The position numbers were made by a program, and so were the translations under genes. This document shows positions 44,941 to 56,739 of a stretch of DNA of 64,000 bases, one piece after another. The stretch's first letter is position 1, and each line of letters opens with the position of its first letter. Under the pieces are notes generated by a model. That model was not told the origin of the DNA and searched no databases. It was given only the letters and a program-made list of their open reading frames with translations. The stretch comes from Lagenorhynchus albirostris (Eukaryota; Chordata; Mammalia; Artiodactyla; Delphinidae). The DNA lies in the NCBI RefSeq assembly GCF_949774975.1, contig NC_083098.1, positions 116,159,922 through 116,223,921 on the forward strand, read 5' to 3'.

Positions 44941-46780
44941 ATGGGACCCATACAAAGTGCCACTAGTTAAGCTGGAAGTGCTCCCAACAAGCAGAAAAAA
45001 GTCATGACATTGCAAGAGAAGGTTAAATTGCTTGATATATACCATGGATTAAGGTCTTCAGTTATGGCTGCATACCATCTCAAGATAAATGAATCCAGCA
45101 TAAGGATCATCATAAAAAAAGAAAGGGAAATTCATGAAGCTGTCACTGCAATTATACAAGTAGGTGCAAAAAACCTTGTACTTTTTGCAAAATACATTTT
45201 TATCTCGTATTTAAAAATGCAGCTTTTATGTGGGTGCAGGATTGCTGTAAGAAAGGCATACCTATAGATTCTAATGTGATTCCAAGAAAAAGCAAAATCA
45301 TTTTATGACATCTTAAAGCAAAAAGAAGGAGAAGGATCTAAATCTGGAGAATTTAATGTCAGCAAAGGATGGTTTGATAATTTTAGAAAGAGGTTTGGCT
45401 TTAAAAATAGCAAGATAACATGAGAAGCAACTTCTGCCAACCAAGAGGCAGCAGACAAGTTCCCAGATGCCATTAAGAGAATCATTGAGGAGAAAGATAT
45501 CTGCCTGAACAGTTTACTGATACAGACAAAAGTGCCCTATTCTGGTAAAAGAATTCCACAAAGGACATTTATTAGTAAGGAAGAGAAGCGAGCACCAGGA
45601 TTTAAGGCAGGAAGGGATAGGCTAACTAACATTTTGGTGCAAGTGCAGTCAGGTTTACGATCAGGACTGTCCTTCTCTATAAAGCTGCTAACACCTGAGC
45701 CTCGAAAGGAAAAGATAAACACCAGCTACTAGTCTTTGGTTGTACGACAAGAAGACCTGGATGAGAACCCTTTTGCTGGATTGGTTCCACCAATGCTTTG
45801 CCCCTGAAGTAAGGAAGTATCTTGTCAGTAAGGGATGGCCTTTTAAAGTTCTTTTGATATTGAACAATGCCCCTGGCCACCCAGGACCCCATGAGTTCAA
45901 CACAAAGGCATCAAAGTGGCCTACCTGCCCCCAAACACAGTGTCTCTAATTTAGCCTCTGGATCAGGGGGTCATAAAGACTTTTAAGGCTCATTACACAC
46001 AGTACTCTATGAAAAGGACTGTCAATGCTATGGAAGAGAACCCCAGTAGAGGGATCACCACGAAAGTCTGTAAGGATTACACCACTGAAGATGCCATTAT
46101 TGTTCTAGAAAAAGCCGTGAAAGCCATAAAGCCTGAAACAATAAATTCCTCTGGGAGAAAACTGTCCAGATGTTGTGCATGACTTCACAGGATTTACAAC
46201 AGAGCTAATCAAGGAAATCAAGAAAGAGATTGCAGAGAAGGCAAAAACGGGGGTAAGGGTTTCAAGATATGGGTCTTAGAGAAATTCAAAAGCTAACAGA
46301 CACTTTACCAGAGGAATTAACAAAACATGACTAGATGGAGATGAGTGCTTCCAAACCAGGAAGACAATGAGGAAGAAGACACAGAAGAAGCAGTGCTAGA
46401 AAACAAATTGACATTAGACAAGGTGACATAAGCGTTCTGATTATTCAAGACTGCTTTTGATTTCTTTTATAACATAAACCCTTCTGTGATACAGGCACTA
46501 AAACTAAAGGAAACTGTGGAAGGATTAGTACCATATAGAAACATTTTTCGAGAAATGGAAAAGCAAAAAGTCAGACAGAAATTACAATATATTTCCGTAA
46601 AGTTGCACCAAGTATGCCTGCCTTTCCTGTCTCCCCTTCCACCCCCTCCACCTCTTCTGCCTCTGCCACCCCTGACACAGCAAGACCAACCTCTTCTTTT
46701 CTTCCTCCTCATAGGCTTACTCAACATGAAGATGAGGACAAAAACATTTGTGATGATCCACTTCCACTTAATGAATAGTA
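44941..46780 (+). pseudogene. Tigger transposase, decayed
   Basis: The enzyme would bind terminal repeats through an N-terminal CENP-B-like helix-turn-helix and cut DNA with a DDE/D domain. The DNA-binding part is visible in the frame from 45004 (MTLQEKVKLLDIYHGLRSS, then INESSIR). Catalytic-core pieces follow in shifting frames: 'FISKEEKRAPGFKAGRDRLT' near 45570, 'LLILNNAPGHP' near 45850 where Asn replaces the expected Asp, and 'LDQGVIKTF' near 45958. An in-frame stop lies just after the first-Asp block (near 45544). Multiple stops and shifts and a changed catalytic residue make it inactive. Confidence 0.8.
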
Positions 46781-47851
46781 AATAATCATCATGCCATGCA
46801 GTTATTGAACTTATCTGTTGTGTATGTACGTGCGTGTCTTCATGTGAAAATCTCATAACTGTATGGCAAGAACTGTATGAGATGTTTTGATATCATCATC
46901 ATTACTTAAGTATTCATGGTATAGAACATTGTGTGCAAGACTTGTGTTAAACAGTCCATCCTTACATAGGCATATGTGAGGGATATTTAATATAAAATTA
47001 ATAATGAATAATGTGTTCGCTTCATTACTGTTTTATAGCTTTCCTTTCAAAGAATTGCATTACTGTACATTATACCTCTCTCTCTCTCAGCCTCTATACA
47101 TGAGCCTATCATCATAGGTAAATGTGTTTTTTTAAATATAACAATGTTTCCCATAATGTATATGAATGTTACTATCATATTGTATGCCATAAAAATTGTA
47201 TAACAATGTATTCATTAGTGTTCAGGCGAAGCTAACCTGAAGCAATCATATCAAGTACATTAGCTACCATAAAGCAATCGTATTGCTGCTTCTTTGTTAT
47301 TAATGCATGAGTCACTATACCTATAAATAAATGTGAACATGAGAAAAAAGTAAGGAGTGTGACGAGAGATTTAAGAGTTAAGAAAACCACAAAGAGTCAT
47401 TTCAAGAAATCGATGCAAGTAAAAGTTTAATCAACAATGTCAAATATGGCAGAATAGTAGAAGCCAAATTGCAGAGTAATTTCTAGACCTATAACCAGAG
47501 TCAAGTCCCAGCAAGACCAAAAGTGTGATTTACAAAATGTTACCCATGGAGCTGAAATACACCGCAAAAGAACTGCATGCGTTTTCCAGTTTAGATCAAC
47601 AGAAACCCAGGTAAAATGTGTGGGAATGGATCTTAAGGGTATAAGATTAAGGTGGAAGGCATATGAAATGGAGGAGTTGGGATGAATTTATTGATACGGG
47701 CCCATTAAGTAGAGATCCTAGATTTGATGTTTTAGCTTGAAAGGGGCCAGGAATGGCTCTGCAGTTTGCCCTGTTGATGGACTGAAGTATAAACCCGAAG
47801 GTGTTCTACACTAAATGAAGTTGAAATGCAGAGCTTCCTTTATAGACTGTG

Positions 47852-48080
47852 AAGCAGAGGCCAGCAAACCTTCTCCCTAAGGAGTCAGATAGTAATTTTT
47901 TTTTTTTTTTTACTTTGCAGGCCATATTGTCTCTGTCACAACTATTCAACTCTGCCATTGTGACATGATATAGAAAATATGTAAATAAATGGGCAAGACT
48001 GTATTCTGATAAAACTATTTACAAAACAGGCAGTAGGCTGGATTTGTTTGACCCGTGGACTATAGTCTTCTGAAACCTGC
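47852..48080 (-). repeat. hAT-type MER fragment inside the ERV
   Basis: The sequence from 'gaggccagcaaaccttctcc' through 'tctgtcacaactattcaact' to 'ggctggatttgtttgaccc' resembles a common non-autonomous hAT MER element whose full form starts with a 'ggcaaac' phrase. It breaks the retroviral text. A T-run of about 17 bases sits inside it. Subfamily and orientation are uncertain. Confidence 0.6.
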
Positions 48081-51027
48081 AATAGAGGAAGATATCCAAT
48101 GGCTTAGGGATATTGGGATATTAGACCGGATTTATCAATGAAAGGTATGCTCACCTACCTCATGAGGGACCAGAGAACATGCCCTTTGCCATAGCTGTGA
48201 GGAATAAGTGAGCTCTGGCATCCTTAAAGAGCCCTGTAATGGCCCTTTTCTGTAGCTTAGAAATTACATTGGAAACCACTACCATCAAACTGAGATTTCT
48301 AAATGCAAAGAGAATAATGAGTTTCCAGGCTGGCAGGTGCCAAGGGGAAGGACTTAATTTTCAAAAGCAAGATCAGCATTTTACTCTAATAGACAGTGAA
48401 GCCAAAGCAGTACTCAGAATAGTCTGGCTCACAAAGATCTTTGGAGTTAGATAATTGTTCATGGTGTACTTAGAACTGAAATAAAGGGCAGTCTGCTCAA
48501 ATCTTACTTTATCCATGTAAGCAGAAAAGCTCTAAGTCTAGTGAACTGAAGTCTGACTTGAATTACCAAAACAAAGAGTTATAACCCTTCAACCAGTTCC
48601 CAAACTTGAACCAGATCACAGACCCAGAGTCCTTTGAATAAAGGGAAGTCTGGGTCCCCTCGAGGAAGGACCCTGCTATGCTGTCAGAAATGTATACTGA
48701 TAATTTTCCTCCCAGCTTTTCCAAAATGGAACTGCAGCCATTTAGCAGTGTGACTGTGCATGAGAGAAAGAGAAATAACCAGACTTTTAGGGGATTACCA
48801 GATACTGGCTCTGAACTGACACTAATTCCCAGACACACACAGGATCGTGTGGTCTACCAGTCAGCGGAGGGGCTTATGAAGATCAGGTAACCAATGAAAT
48901 TTTAGCTCAGGCCCATCTCATAGCAGGTCCCTGAGCCTTCTGTGGTTATTTTCCCAGATACAGAATGCTTATTTGGGATAGGCATACTCAGCAATTGGCA
49001 AAATCCACATACTGGTTCCCTGACCTGTGGAACAAGGTCTATAGTGATGAGAAAGGCCAAGTGAAAGCCACTAGATTTGCTTTTCCCTACAGAAATGGTA
49101 AGTCAGGAGCAATACCACATTCCCGGAGAGATTTCAAAGATTAGTGCCATGAAGGACTTGAAAGATGCAGGGGTGGCCATTCCTACCTCATCCACACTCG
49201 ACCATGTGCTTGGCCTGTGCAGAAAAGAGATGGGTCTTGGACAATGACAGCAGATGATCATAAGCTTTATCAAGTGTTGATCCAAAGGCAGCTGTTCTTC
49301 TAGATGTGGTTTTGTTGCTGAAGCAAATCAATACATCCCCTGGCCCTGATGTGCAGCTATCGATTTTATGAATGCTTTGTTTTTTTTCTATACCTGTTAG
49401 TAAAGACTGCTGGCCAGGTAAGCAACACAACTTAATTGTTCCACCTCAGGAGTATATCAACTCTCCAGCCCTATGTCATAACTTAGTTACAGGGGACCTT
49501 GATCACTTTCCCCTTCCATATCATGCACCATTACATTGATGATATGATGAGGATGGGCCTTGTGAGCAAGAAATATTAATTACTCTAGACACATTAAGAC
49601 ATTTGTGCGCCAGAAGGTAAGAAATAAATCCTACAAAAAGTCAAGGTCCTCACACCTCAGTGAAATTTCTAGGGATTCCATAATCTGAAACATGTTGAGA
49701 CATTCCTTCCAAAGTGAAGGATAAGTGGCTGCACCTGCCTCATCTACCGCTAAGAAAAAGGCAGAATGCCTAGTAACCCTCTTCAAATTTTGGAGGCAAT
49801 AAAAATCGCATCTGAAGGTGCTACTCTCTATCTCAGCCCACACCTACGGCCTCATGGGTTGTCCCTTATGAACAGTTAACTGGGGAAGAAAAAAAACTCA
49901 GGCTTGCTGCACAGTGTACAGGCACTCCCCCAAAATGTACAACTGCAGCCCTCTAGCCCTTTTCTGGGATATCCTTGAAGGACAGTGGTGAACAGAAATC
50001 CTCCCATTGGGCAGAATTTTGAGCAGTGCCTCTGATTGTTCATTTTGCCTGGAAGGAAATATGACCAGAGGTATGGATCTGCATTAATACACGGGCTATG
50101 GGTGACAGTTTGGCTGGGTGGTCAGGGACATGGAAGAATCACAATCGGAAAATTGGTGACAAGGAAATCTAGGAAACATGTATACGTACATCTCCCAGAA
50201 GGCATGCAGCATGAAATTTTGTCTCCCATGTGAATACTCACCACAGGGTGATTGTTAAAAACAGAAAAAGCTTGCAGTAAAAGCTTTTAATAATCAGGTA
50301 GTTAGAATGACCCATTCTGGAGGTGTCACTCAGCTTCCTTTCCCAGTCACATTCATGCCATTGCCTAATGGGTCCATAAAGAGGGGCCGTGGTAGCAGGG
50401 ATAGAGTTTACGCCTTGGCTCAGCAGCATGGACTTTGACTCACCAAAGCCAACCTAGCTACAGCCAGCGTTGAGTGTCCAATTTGCCAACAGTAGAGACC
50501 AACACAAAGCTCTTAATATGGCATCATTACCTAGGTAATCAGCCAGCTACCTGGGGGCAAATAATTACATTGAATTACTTCCATCTTGGAAGAGGTAATA
50601 CTTTTTTCTTATTGGAAGACAATTTAGATATGAATTTGCCTTCCTTGCACACAATTCTTATGCCAAAAACAACCATCCAGAGATGAAAAGAATGTCTTAT
50701 TCACTATTATGGTATTCCACACAGCATCACTTCTGACCAATAAAATCATTTCACAGCAAATTAAGTGTGGCACTGGGTCAATGCTCATGGAATTCACTGG
50801 TTTAACCATATTTTCCATCACCCAGAAGTAGTTGGCTTGATAGAATAGTGGAATGGTCTTTGGAACACTCAGTTACAGTGCCAGGTAGGTGAAAATGTCT
50901 TGGAGGGCTCAAGCAATGTTCTCCAGGTTGTAATATACGTTCTAAGTCAATATCGAACGTATGGTGATATGGTGCTATTTCTCCCATTCCTATTGATAGA
51001 ATTCACGGCTGCGGGAATTGAGATGTG

Positions 51028-51225
51028 GATATGAATAACTAAGAAGGACTTACTGTATAGTACAGGGAACCCTACTCCGTACTCTGTAATGACCTATATG
51101 GGAAAAGACTCCAAAAAAAAGTGGATATATGTATATGTATAACTGATTCACTTTGCTGTACAGTAGAAACTAACACAACATTTTAAATCAACTATACTCC
51201 AATAAAAGTAAAAATAATAATAATA
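51028..51225 (+). mobile_element. L1 3'-end fragment inserted in the ERV
   Basis: 'tagtacagggaaccctactc', 'ctgattcactttgctgtaca' and 'ctatactccaataaaagt' are the L1 3'UTR end, followed by an (ATA)n-like tail. ERV-like sequence resumes after it. Target-site duplications were not clear. Confidence 0.8.
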
Positions 51226-51809
51226 AAGTCACCAGTTATTGAACTTTCTCTAGAAAAAATGTGGAGATGAGAGTGATCCTTGATGATCCACTAGCAAAAT
51301 TTTTGCTTCTCATTCCTTAAATTTTAGTTTTGTTGGTTTGGAGAATTTTAGTTCCAAAAGGAGAAATGCTTCCACCAAGGAACACAAGAATGATTTCACT
51401 GAGCCACAAGCTGAGACTACCATCTGGCCTCTTTGGCTCCTCCTATCACTGAATTAGTCAGCAAAGAAAGGGGCTACTCTACTAGCTGGGTGATTGATCC
51501 TGATTATCAAGGTAAACTTGAGAATGACAATGAGGGTAGGGAGGAATATTTCCGGAATTCAGTAGATCATCAAGGTTGCTTCTACAACTCCCATATCCTG
51601 TGATTAAAGTCAATAGTGAACTAAAACCACCCAATTCAGCCAGGATTGCCAATAACCCATGTGATTCAGGAATGGACATTTCAGTCACCCTACCATGTAA
51701 GGAATCACAAGTGGCTCAGGTGCTTGCTGAGAGCAAAGAAATATGGAATAACTAGCTATGACCACATAACTAGCTGCAGAAATGAGGACTATAGTAGTTA
51801 TGGGGTTTT

Positions 51810-51956
51810 CCTTCTTATTTTATATGAATACGTTTGTGTGTATATACTATATGCATATGTATTTATTGTATATGTATATATACATGTGTATCTTAACACA
51901 TGTAACATTTATATACATATATAATAACGAAATACATATATATACACCAAATATAT
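51810..51956 (+). repeat. AT/GT-rich simple repeat
   Basis: Imperfect 'tatatgtatata' and 'gtgtatatactatatgc' units. They yield tyrosine/isoleucine-rich artefact frames. Confidence 0.85.
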
Positions 51957-52219
51957 TTGTTTTCTTACCCTCTCTCATCCTCTTATTATCTAACATAGGT
52001 ACATTAATACTAGCTAACTCTATATCTCAGTATTTAAGTTACAGGATATCAAAGAAGGCATAGGAATCAACTACGAGAAGAATGAATATGACCCCGAGAA
52101 GCAAAAGGGACTTTGTATCCTTTTGAGGAGAAGTGGTTGGCATGTGATCAGATGTACATGGGATAGCTGAATCATGTTAATCAGAACATTACTCTGTTAT
52201 TATCTTTATACCGAGGTTA

Positions 52220-52830
52220 AATAAGTTTTAAGAAAATGTATATGGCTGCCAAGTTGACAAAGGGTAGATTGTGGTGGCTTTGTAATATGTCAACTTGCTG
52301 GAAAACTACATTTCCCAGAATTCTCTTTCCTGTGTATGTTTGTTCAGAGTGGACCACAAGAGAGATTCTTATGGATGGAGATTTGGATGATGAAAGTGAA
52401 GCAGCAGCTATTTTGTAGCTCATACACACCGCTTATCATATAACACGAGGCAGAAGCCAGGTATGCAACTTCTCCACCTTACAGTGGATATTACTTCAGC
52501 TTCTCTGACTTCTGGGCCAGGAAAAAGTGTTTAACTCTATGATGACGGCCCTGGCTTCTGTAAGACACGACCAAAGTTAGAGGGAAAAGAACTAACACAG
52601 GTTTTGGTCCATCCTCATGGACTCCAGCTTGTGTTTACAGTTTCCAGCTTATTCTTGCTCTCTCCCACCTTACTTCCACCTCTTCTGATTGTCTACCTTG
52701 AGAAGTTAAAGCTCCAGCTTTAGATATGAGGAGCCTTACAGAGACCACTCAACCTAACAGCTCCTACAGTTGCATAGTCAAAATCCTATATAAGTTTTTC
52801 TGCTTCCCTTGTTGAACACTAATATAGTAG
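52220..52830 (+). repeat. Probable LTR (3' LTR of the ERV or a solo LTR)
   Basis: A block with phrases seen in mammalian LTRs: 'aaaactacatttcccagaat' and a TATA-like 'cctatataag' near 52785. It follows the ERV body in the expected place for a 3' LTR. No matching 5' copy or clear TG...CA ends were found, so the call is tentative. Confidence 0.4.
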
Positions 52831-52977
52831 AGAAAATAAATATTAGAGGAACAAAGAAAGGTACAATAATTATGCAACCGGAGAACTGGAGTGGAGATGC
52901 GATCTTTAGAGTACAGGGAGAGATATTTAGAGACATAGAAGAACAACTTTTTCTTTAAACTGAAGGGAAAAGAGATA

Positions 52978-54245
52978 TTGGGCGGGCCGAAAAGTGGCTT
53001 CATTTTATAAGTAAAAATAAAAAACACATTTTTCATTTTCACCAAGAACTTTATTGAACAACATATTCATCCTTTTGTTCCACTACCTTCTGCCATTTTT
53101 CAGGCAACTTCATAATTCCATCTTCCCAAAACTTTTTATCTTTCTGAGCAAAGAACCGTTCCACATGCCTTTTACAGTCTTCTAGGGAATTGAAATATTT
53201 TTCCATTACGAGAATTTTGTAAAGACTGCAATAAATGGAAATCCAAAGGTGCAATGTCTGGTGAATACAGTGGATGAATCAGAACTTCCCAGCCAAGCTG
53301 TAACAGTTTTTGCCTGGTCATCAAAGAAACATGAGGTCTTGCATTATCCTGATGGAAGATTATGCACTTTCTGTTGACTAATTCTGGATGCTTTTCGTCA
53401 AGTGCCACGTTCAGTTGGTCTAATTGAGAGCAGTACTTGTTGGAATGAATCATTTAGTTTTCCAGAAGGAGATCACAATAGAGGACTCCCTTCCAATCCC
53501 ACCATATACACAACATCACCTTCTTTGGAAGGTGTGGTTGGTAGTGGTTCATTTCGCTTGCCTCACGATCTCTTCTGTTCCACATTGTTGTACAGTATCC
53601 ACTTTTCATCACCCATCACAATTTGTTTTAAAAACGAAACGTTTTCATTACGTTTCAATAGAGAATCACATGCGGAAATACGGTCAAGAAGGGTTTTTTT
53701 GCTTAACTTATGTGGAACCCAAACATCAAAGCGATTCACATAACCAAGCTGATGCAAATGATTTTCAACGCTTGATTTGGATATTCTGAGTATGTTGGCT
53801 ATCTCCCACGTGGTATAACGTTGATTGTTCTCAATTACTGTTTCGATTTGATGCTATCAACTTCAACTGATCTACCTGACCGTGGAGCATCGTCCAGCGA
53901 GAAATCTCCAGCACGGGACTTTGCAAACCACTTTTGACAAGTTCGATCAGTCACAGCACCTTCTCCATACACTGCACACATTTTTTTTGTGCATTTCAGT
54001 TGCATTTTTACCTTTCTTGAAATAATAAAGCATAATATGCCGAAAATGTTGTTTTTCTTCCATCTTCAATATTAAAATGGATGCACAAAAATTCACCGAT
54101 TTTGAAAAGTCTTTTTTAAATGCATGCTGATATGACAGCTGTCACACAGAATCTAACAAAATTGTTTCGAACGAAGCTAAAGAAAATTAAGTGCTACTCG
54201 AGCCATCTTACAGAAAAAACCGAATGAACCTTTTGTCCCACTCAA
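52978..54245 (-). mobile_element. Structurally complete mariner DNA transposon
   Basis: About 1.27 kb, the normal size of a mariner. The ends are diverged inverted repeats: 'ttgggcgggccgaaaagtgg' at 52978 and, read from the other strand, 'ttgagtgggacaaaaggttc' at 54245. A TA dinucleotide flanks each side (52976-52977 and 54246-54247), the hallmark target duplication. A minus-strand transposase remnant fills the element. Full-length structure with both ends is unusual among the DNA transposons here. Confidence 0.92.
53051..54063 (-). pseudogene. mariner transposase, frameshifted
   Basis: The minus-strand reading starts at ATG 54061-54063 and ends at the stop near 53051, about 1,013 nt. This is close to the 345-codon norm but not a multiple of three. 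Conserved blocks remain in three different frames: 'WVPHKLSKKTLLDRI' and 'GDEKWILY' (first catalytic Asp, 53563-53757), 'IFHQDNARPH' (second Asp) and 'YSPDIAPLDFHL' (third Asp, 53172-53453), and a C-terminal piece (53051-53254). The three aspartates of the DD34D core are still encoded. Frameshifts and N-terminal stops make the protein unmakeable. The visible blocks fit an animal mariner, but I cannot name the subfamily. Confidence 0.87.
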
Positions 54246-54247
54246 TA

Positions 54248-56279
54248 TTTAAGAAGACAAGAGTCAACATGGAGACAGTATTAGATTTGAGAGTTTAAAC
54301 TGAGGCACCTGAACCTCTGAAAAAGAAGGCAAGTTCTCCTGCAGAGGGAAACAGATAATGTTATAATCAGGAGCTTAATGGCAGTTAAGGTTCAGGAAAA
54401 ATGGTATGAAGTTCTCTAAGCAGCAAATACATATTTTGATAATATAGCAAAAATGATCCAGATGATGGTGGTTCTTATGAATTCATCCTATTTAAGGCTT
54501 CTTCTTGTATCTTTTTCCTTCTATCAGAAAGAGAAGTGGCAGCAAGCATCATGGGTAATTCAGAGTTAAGCAGAAGCTAAGGGTTTAGGAACCTAGGGTG
54601 GTCCCAGGGAGTAGCATCAAAGTAGCCAACCACAGTGACCATATTGGGTCAGGATTCTACTGAGCTGGAGTGGCCCATTGGATAGAATGTGCCCTAGGAG
54701 TTGAATGTCTTTTTTGTTGTATATAAGCAACAGACACCCTGAATATTACAAATTGGGAGGGAAAAGTTAATCTGTAAAGATATTATCAGAGAGCTAAACA
54801 TCAAGTTCAAAGCTTGGCAGTATGATAGTATTCTGTAATGGTGAGCACCTGAGTGTGGAAAGTGGAGGTGGAAGTCAAGTGTTGATGCAACTGAGTTGAG
54901 ACAATAATTCTAAGAATATCTACTATAATTTTTAAACAATATTTTAGATAATCTGACTGTAGCCTCTGCTTCCAACCTACAAAAGCTGATGAGGAAAATG
55001 CCTGATTCAACCTCTAAGTCTGTTCTCCCAGCTGTGCGATTTAGAAAAAATTTCAGGTGTACATTTCTCTCTTTAAATTTCTCGAAGCATGATACTTTAA
55101 CAAATGCTCTCCAATGCCCTACTGTTTTGGAGAAACAGCATTATCTTTTTGCATGTCTCATCCAAATCTTGTGCTATTTGTCTGGAATCTCTTACACATT
55201 CTGCCATTGCATTTGAGTCATTTAAATGTGTATTAAAACTCAGGGAAATTTAGGAGAAAAATTCTCTTCTCTAAGTTTACTCTAATTGATTTAACTTATG
55301 TTTACTATTTTACCACACCTCTTCTCATAAATACCAGAACTTATGATGACTCCACTATTAGAATGAAGATTCATACTGAATGAATGAAATGCATTCAAAT
55401 GCAATGAAATGCATGCTGTAGATTAGTCGTGGATATGGCCTTCTTTACTTAGCCCAAATCAATTCTTTACTCACCAGTATCCTCCTCACATAGATAAGCA
55501 CTTGAGTTCACTCTAGGACCAGGTCAAACTAACAATCTATCATTTGACCACTTCTTTCCTCTTTAAATATTACTCCTAAATTTTAATTTTGATAAGTTTT
55601 TTCAGACAGAATATCTTTGTAAGCCCTCTGTAATCATAAAAACATAACAATAATCTCCAGGAGCCTATCACTTCCAAGATGCAGTCACTTTTACTGCTAT
55701 TGTCATATATGAATTGCATACTATGCCTGGCATGGATTGTTAAGCCCTGAGGCATGGACCATGTCATTCCCCATGTGTTTTTGAGTTTTTTTGGTTTGAG
55801 CGATTTTTTTAATAGCACTGACTACACAGTTTGTGCTCAACAAATGATAAATAACAATAATGAATTTCATTTGCAGGTGGGATCATTTGAGAAATGGAAT
55901 TTTTTCATATAAGCTGGCCAACAAATTCTCCCTCTACTCAGGGAAAACTGTCCTAACACCTCCCTGTGATGCAGGTTAGATCAGATACACAATTTATTCT
56001 CAGGCACATATCCTAGAGTACTTCAGGGTACTAAAAAAAAAAAAGTCAGCAATAAGGTAATATTCCTGGGGATAATGGTACACTGTGTGATAACAGCAAA
56101 TACACAAATACAGCAAATATATTTGAGTACATTCCCACAATTCCAGGCCAGGAAGCAATTAGATGCCCAGAGCCAACAAGCCACCAACACCCTCTATTAA
56201 AAGATACAGAAAGTAGAGATGCCTGATATCGACTAGTTCACTCAGACTAGCAAAAAATCACATCTTTTTCTTTTAACTC
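54248..56279. other. No gene recognised
   Basis: About 2 kb of non-coding DNA. A possible L2-like tail lies at about 55790-55850 ('ttgtgctcaacaaatgataa'). No exon or young mobile element was identified. Confidence 0.4.
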
Positions 56280-56480
56280 ATTGAATTCATTCAATGTGAA
56301 TTTATTAAGTGCCTACTACATGCCCAGAACCATTTTAGCAATAATGAAAAGCAGACTAACAACATCTATGTCCTTCCCCAAAGGAGTCCACAGTTTTACA
56401 GGGTAGACAGATGTATAAATAAACAATTACATTAAAGGGTGGTGAGATAGATGTTCACATAGTAATTTGCACAAGGTACC
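56280..56480 (+). repeat. L2 LINE fragment
   Basis: 'ttattaagtgcctactacat gcccagaac' (read in two parts) and 'gtccacagttttacagggta' are typical of the L2 3' region. Confidence 0.65.
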
Positions 56481-56739
56481 ATGAAAACAGAGGAGGAAAC
56501 ACTAAATTTTGTTGATTTCTAGATTTTTCAAGATGTTTTTCCATAGCAAAGTACCTATTTTACAAAAAATTACATTCCCATCATCTTTTATACATGAATT
56601 TATGTCAGAAGTATATCTTCTCTTACATCCTCACACCACTATAACTTTATTGCTTTCTTTTCTCCTTGTAAACTTTTTATGGGAAAAAACAGTCTTACTT
56701 ATATGAATTAAGCTACCATGATCCTTTACCAGATTATTA
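56481..56739. other. No gene recognised
   Basis: Short AT-rich spacer between two L2 fragments. Confidence 0.35.

Larger units (their letters stand above)
44121..47392 (+). mobile_element. pogo/Tigger-type DNA transposon, 3' end not found
   Basis: The left terminal repeat 'cagttgaccactgaacaaca' begins right after a TA (44119-44120). This fits Tigger2/Tigger7-like elements, which are Tc1/mariner-superfamily cut-and-paste transposons. A non-coding segment, a CHR-2 SINE (44655-44867) and a decayed transposase follow. The right terminal repeat was not found. The sequence changes character near 47390, so the 3' end seems lost. Exact subfamily and right boundary are uncertain. Confidence 0.75.
47393..51690 (+). 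pseudogene. Endogenous retrovirus remnant, mostly pol
   Basis: A decayed plus-strand provirus. The protease active-site motif DTGSE is encoded at 48801-48815. Reverse transcriptase is recognised downstream by the catalytic YIDD at 49532-49543 and nearby SPA-containing text. RNase H/integrase-like stretches follow to about 51000. The frame is broken by many stops and shifts, and no span exceeds about 90 codons. A hAT fragment (47852-48080) and an L1 tail (51028-51225) interrupt it. No gag or env could be identified and no 5' LTR was found. I cannot assign the class; a gamma- or ERV-L-like origin are both possible. It cannot produce virus or functional protein. Confidence 0.7.

Noticed and set aside
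46467..46856. 129-codon minus-strand frame with a Gly/Arg-rich stretch
   Set aside because: It is antisense to the 3' part of the Tigger transposase. The Gly/Arg run comes from a C/T-rich segment at about 46616-46675.
53402..53789. Two plus-strand frames of 113 and 121 codons
   Set aside because: They are antisense to the mariner transposase, whose conserved blocks are on the minus strand.
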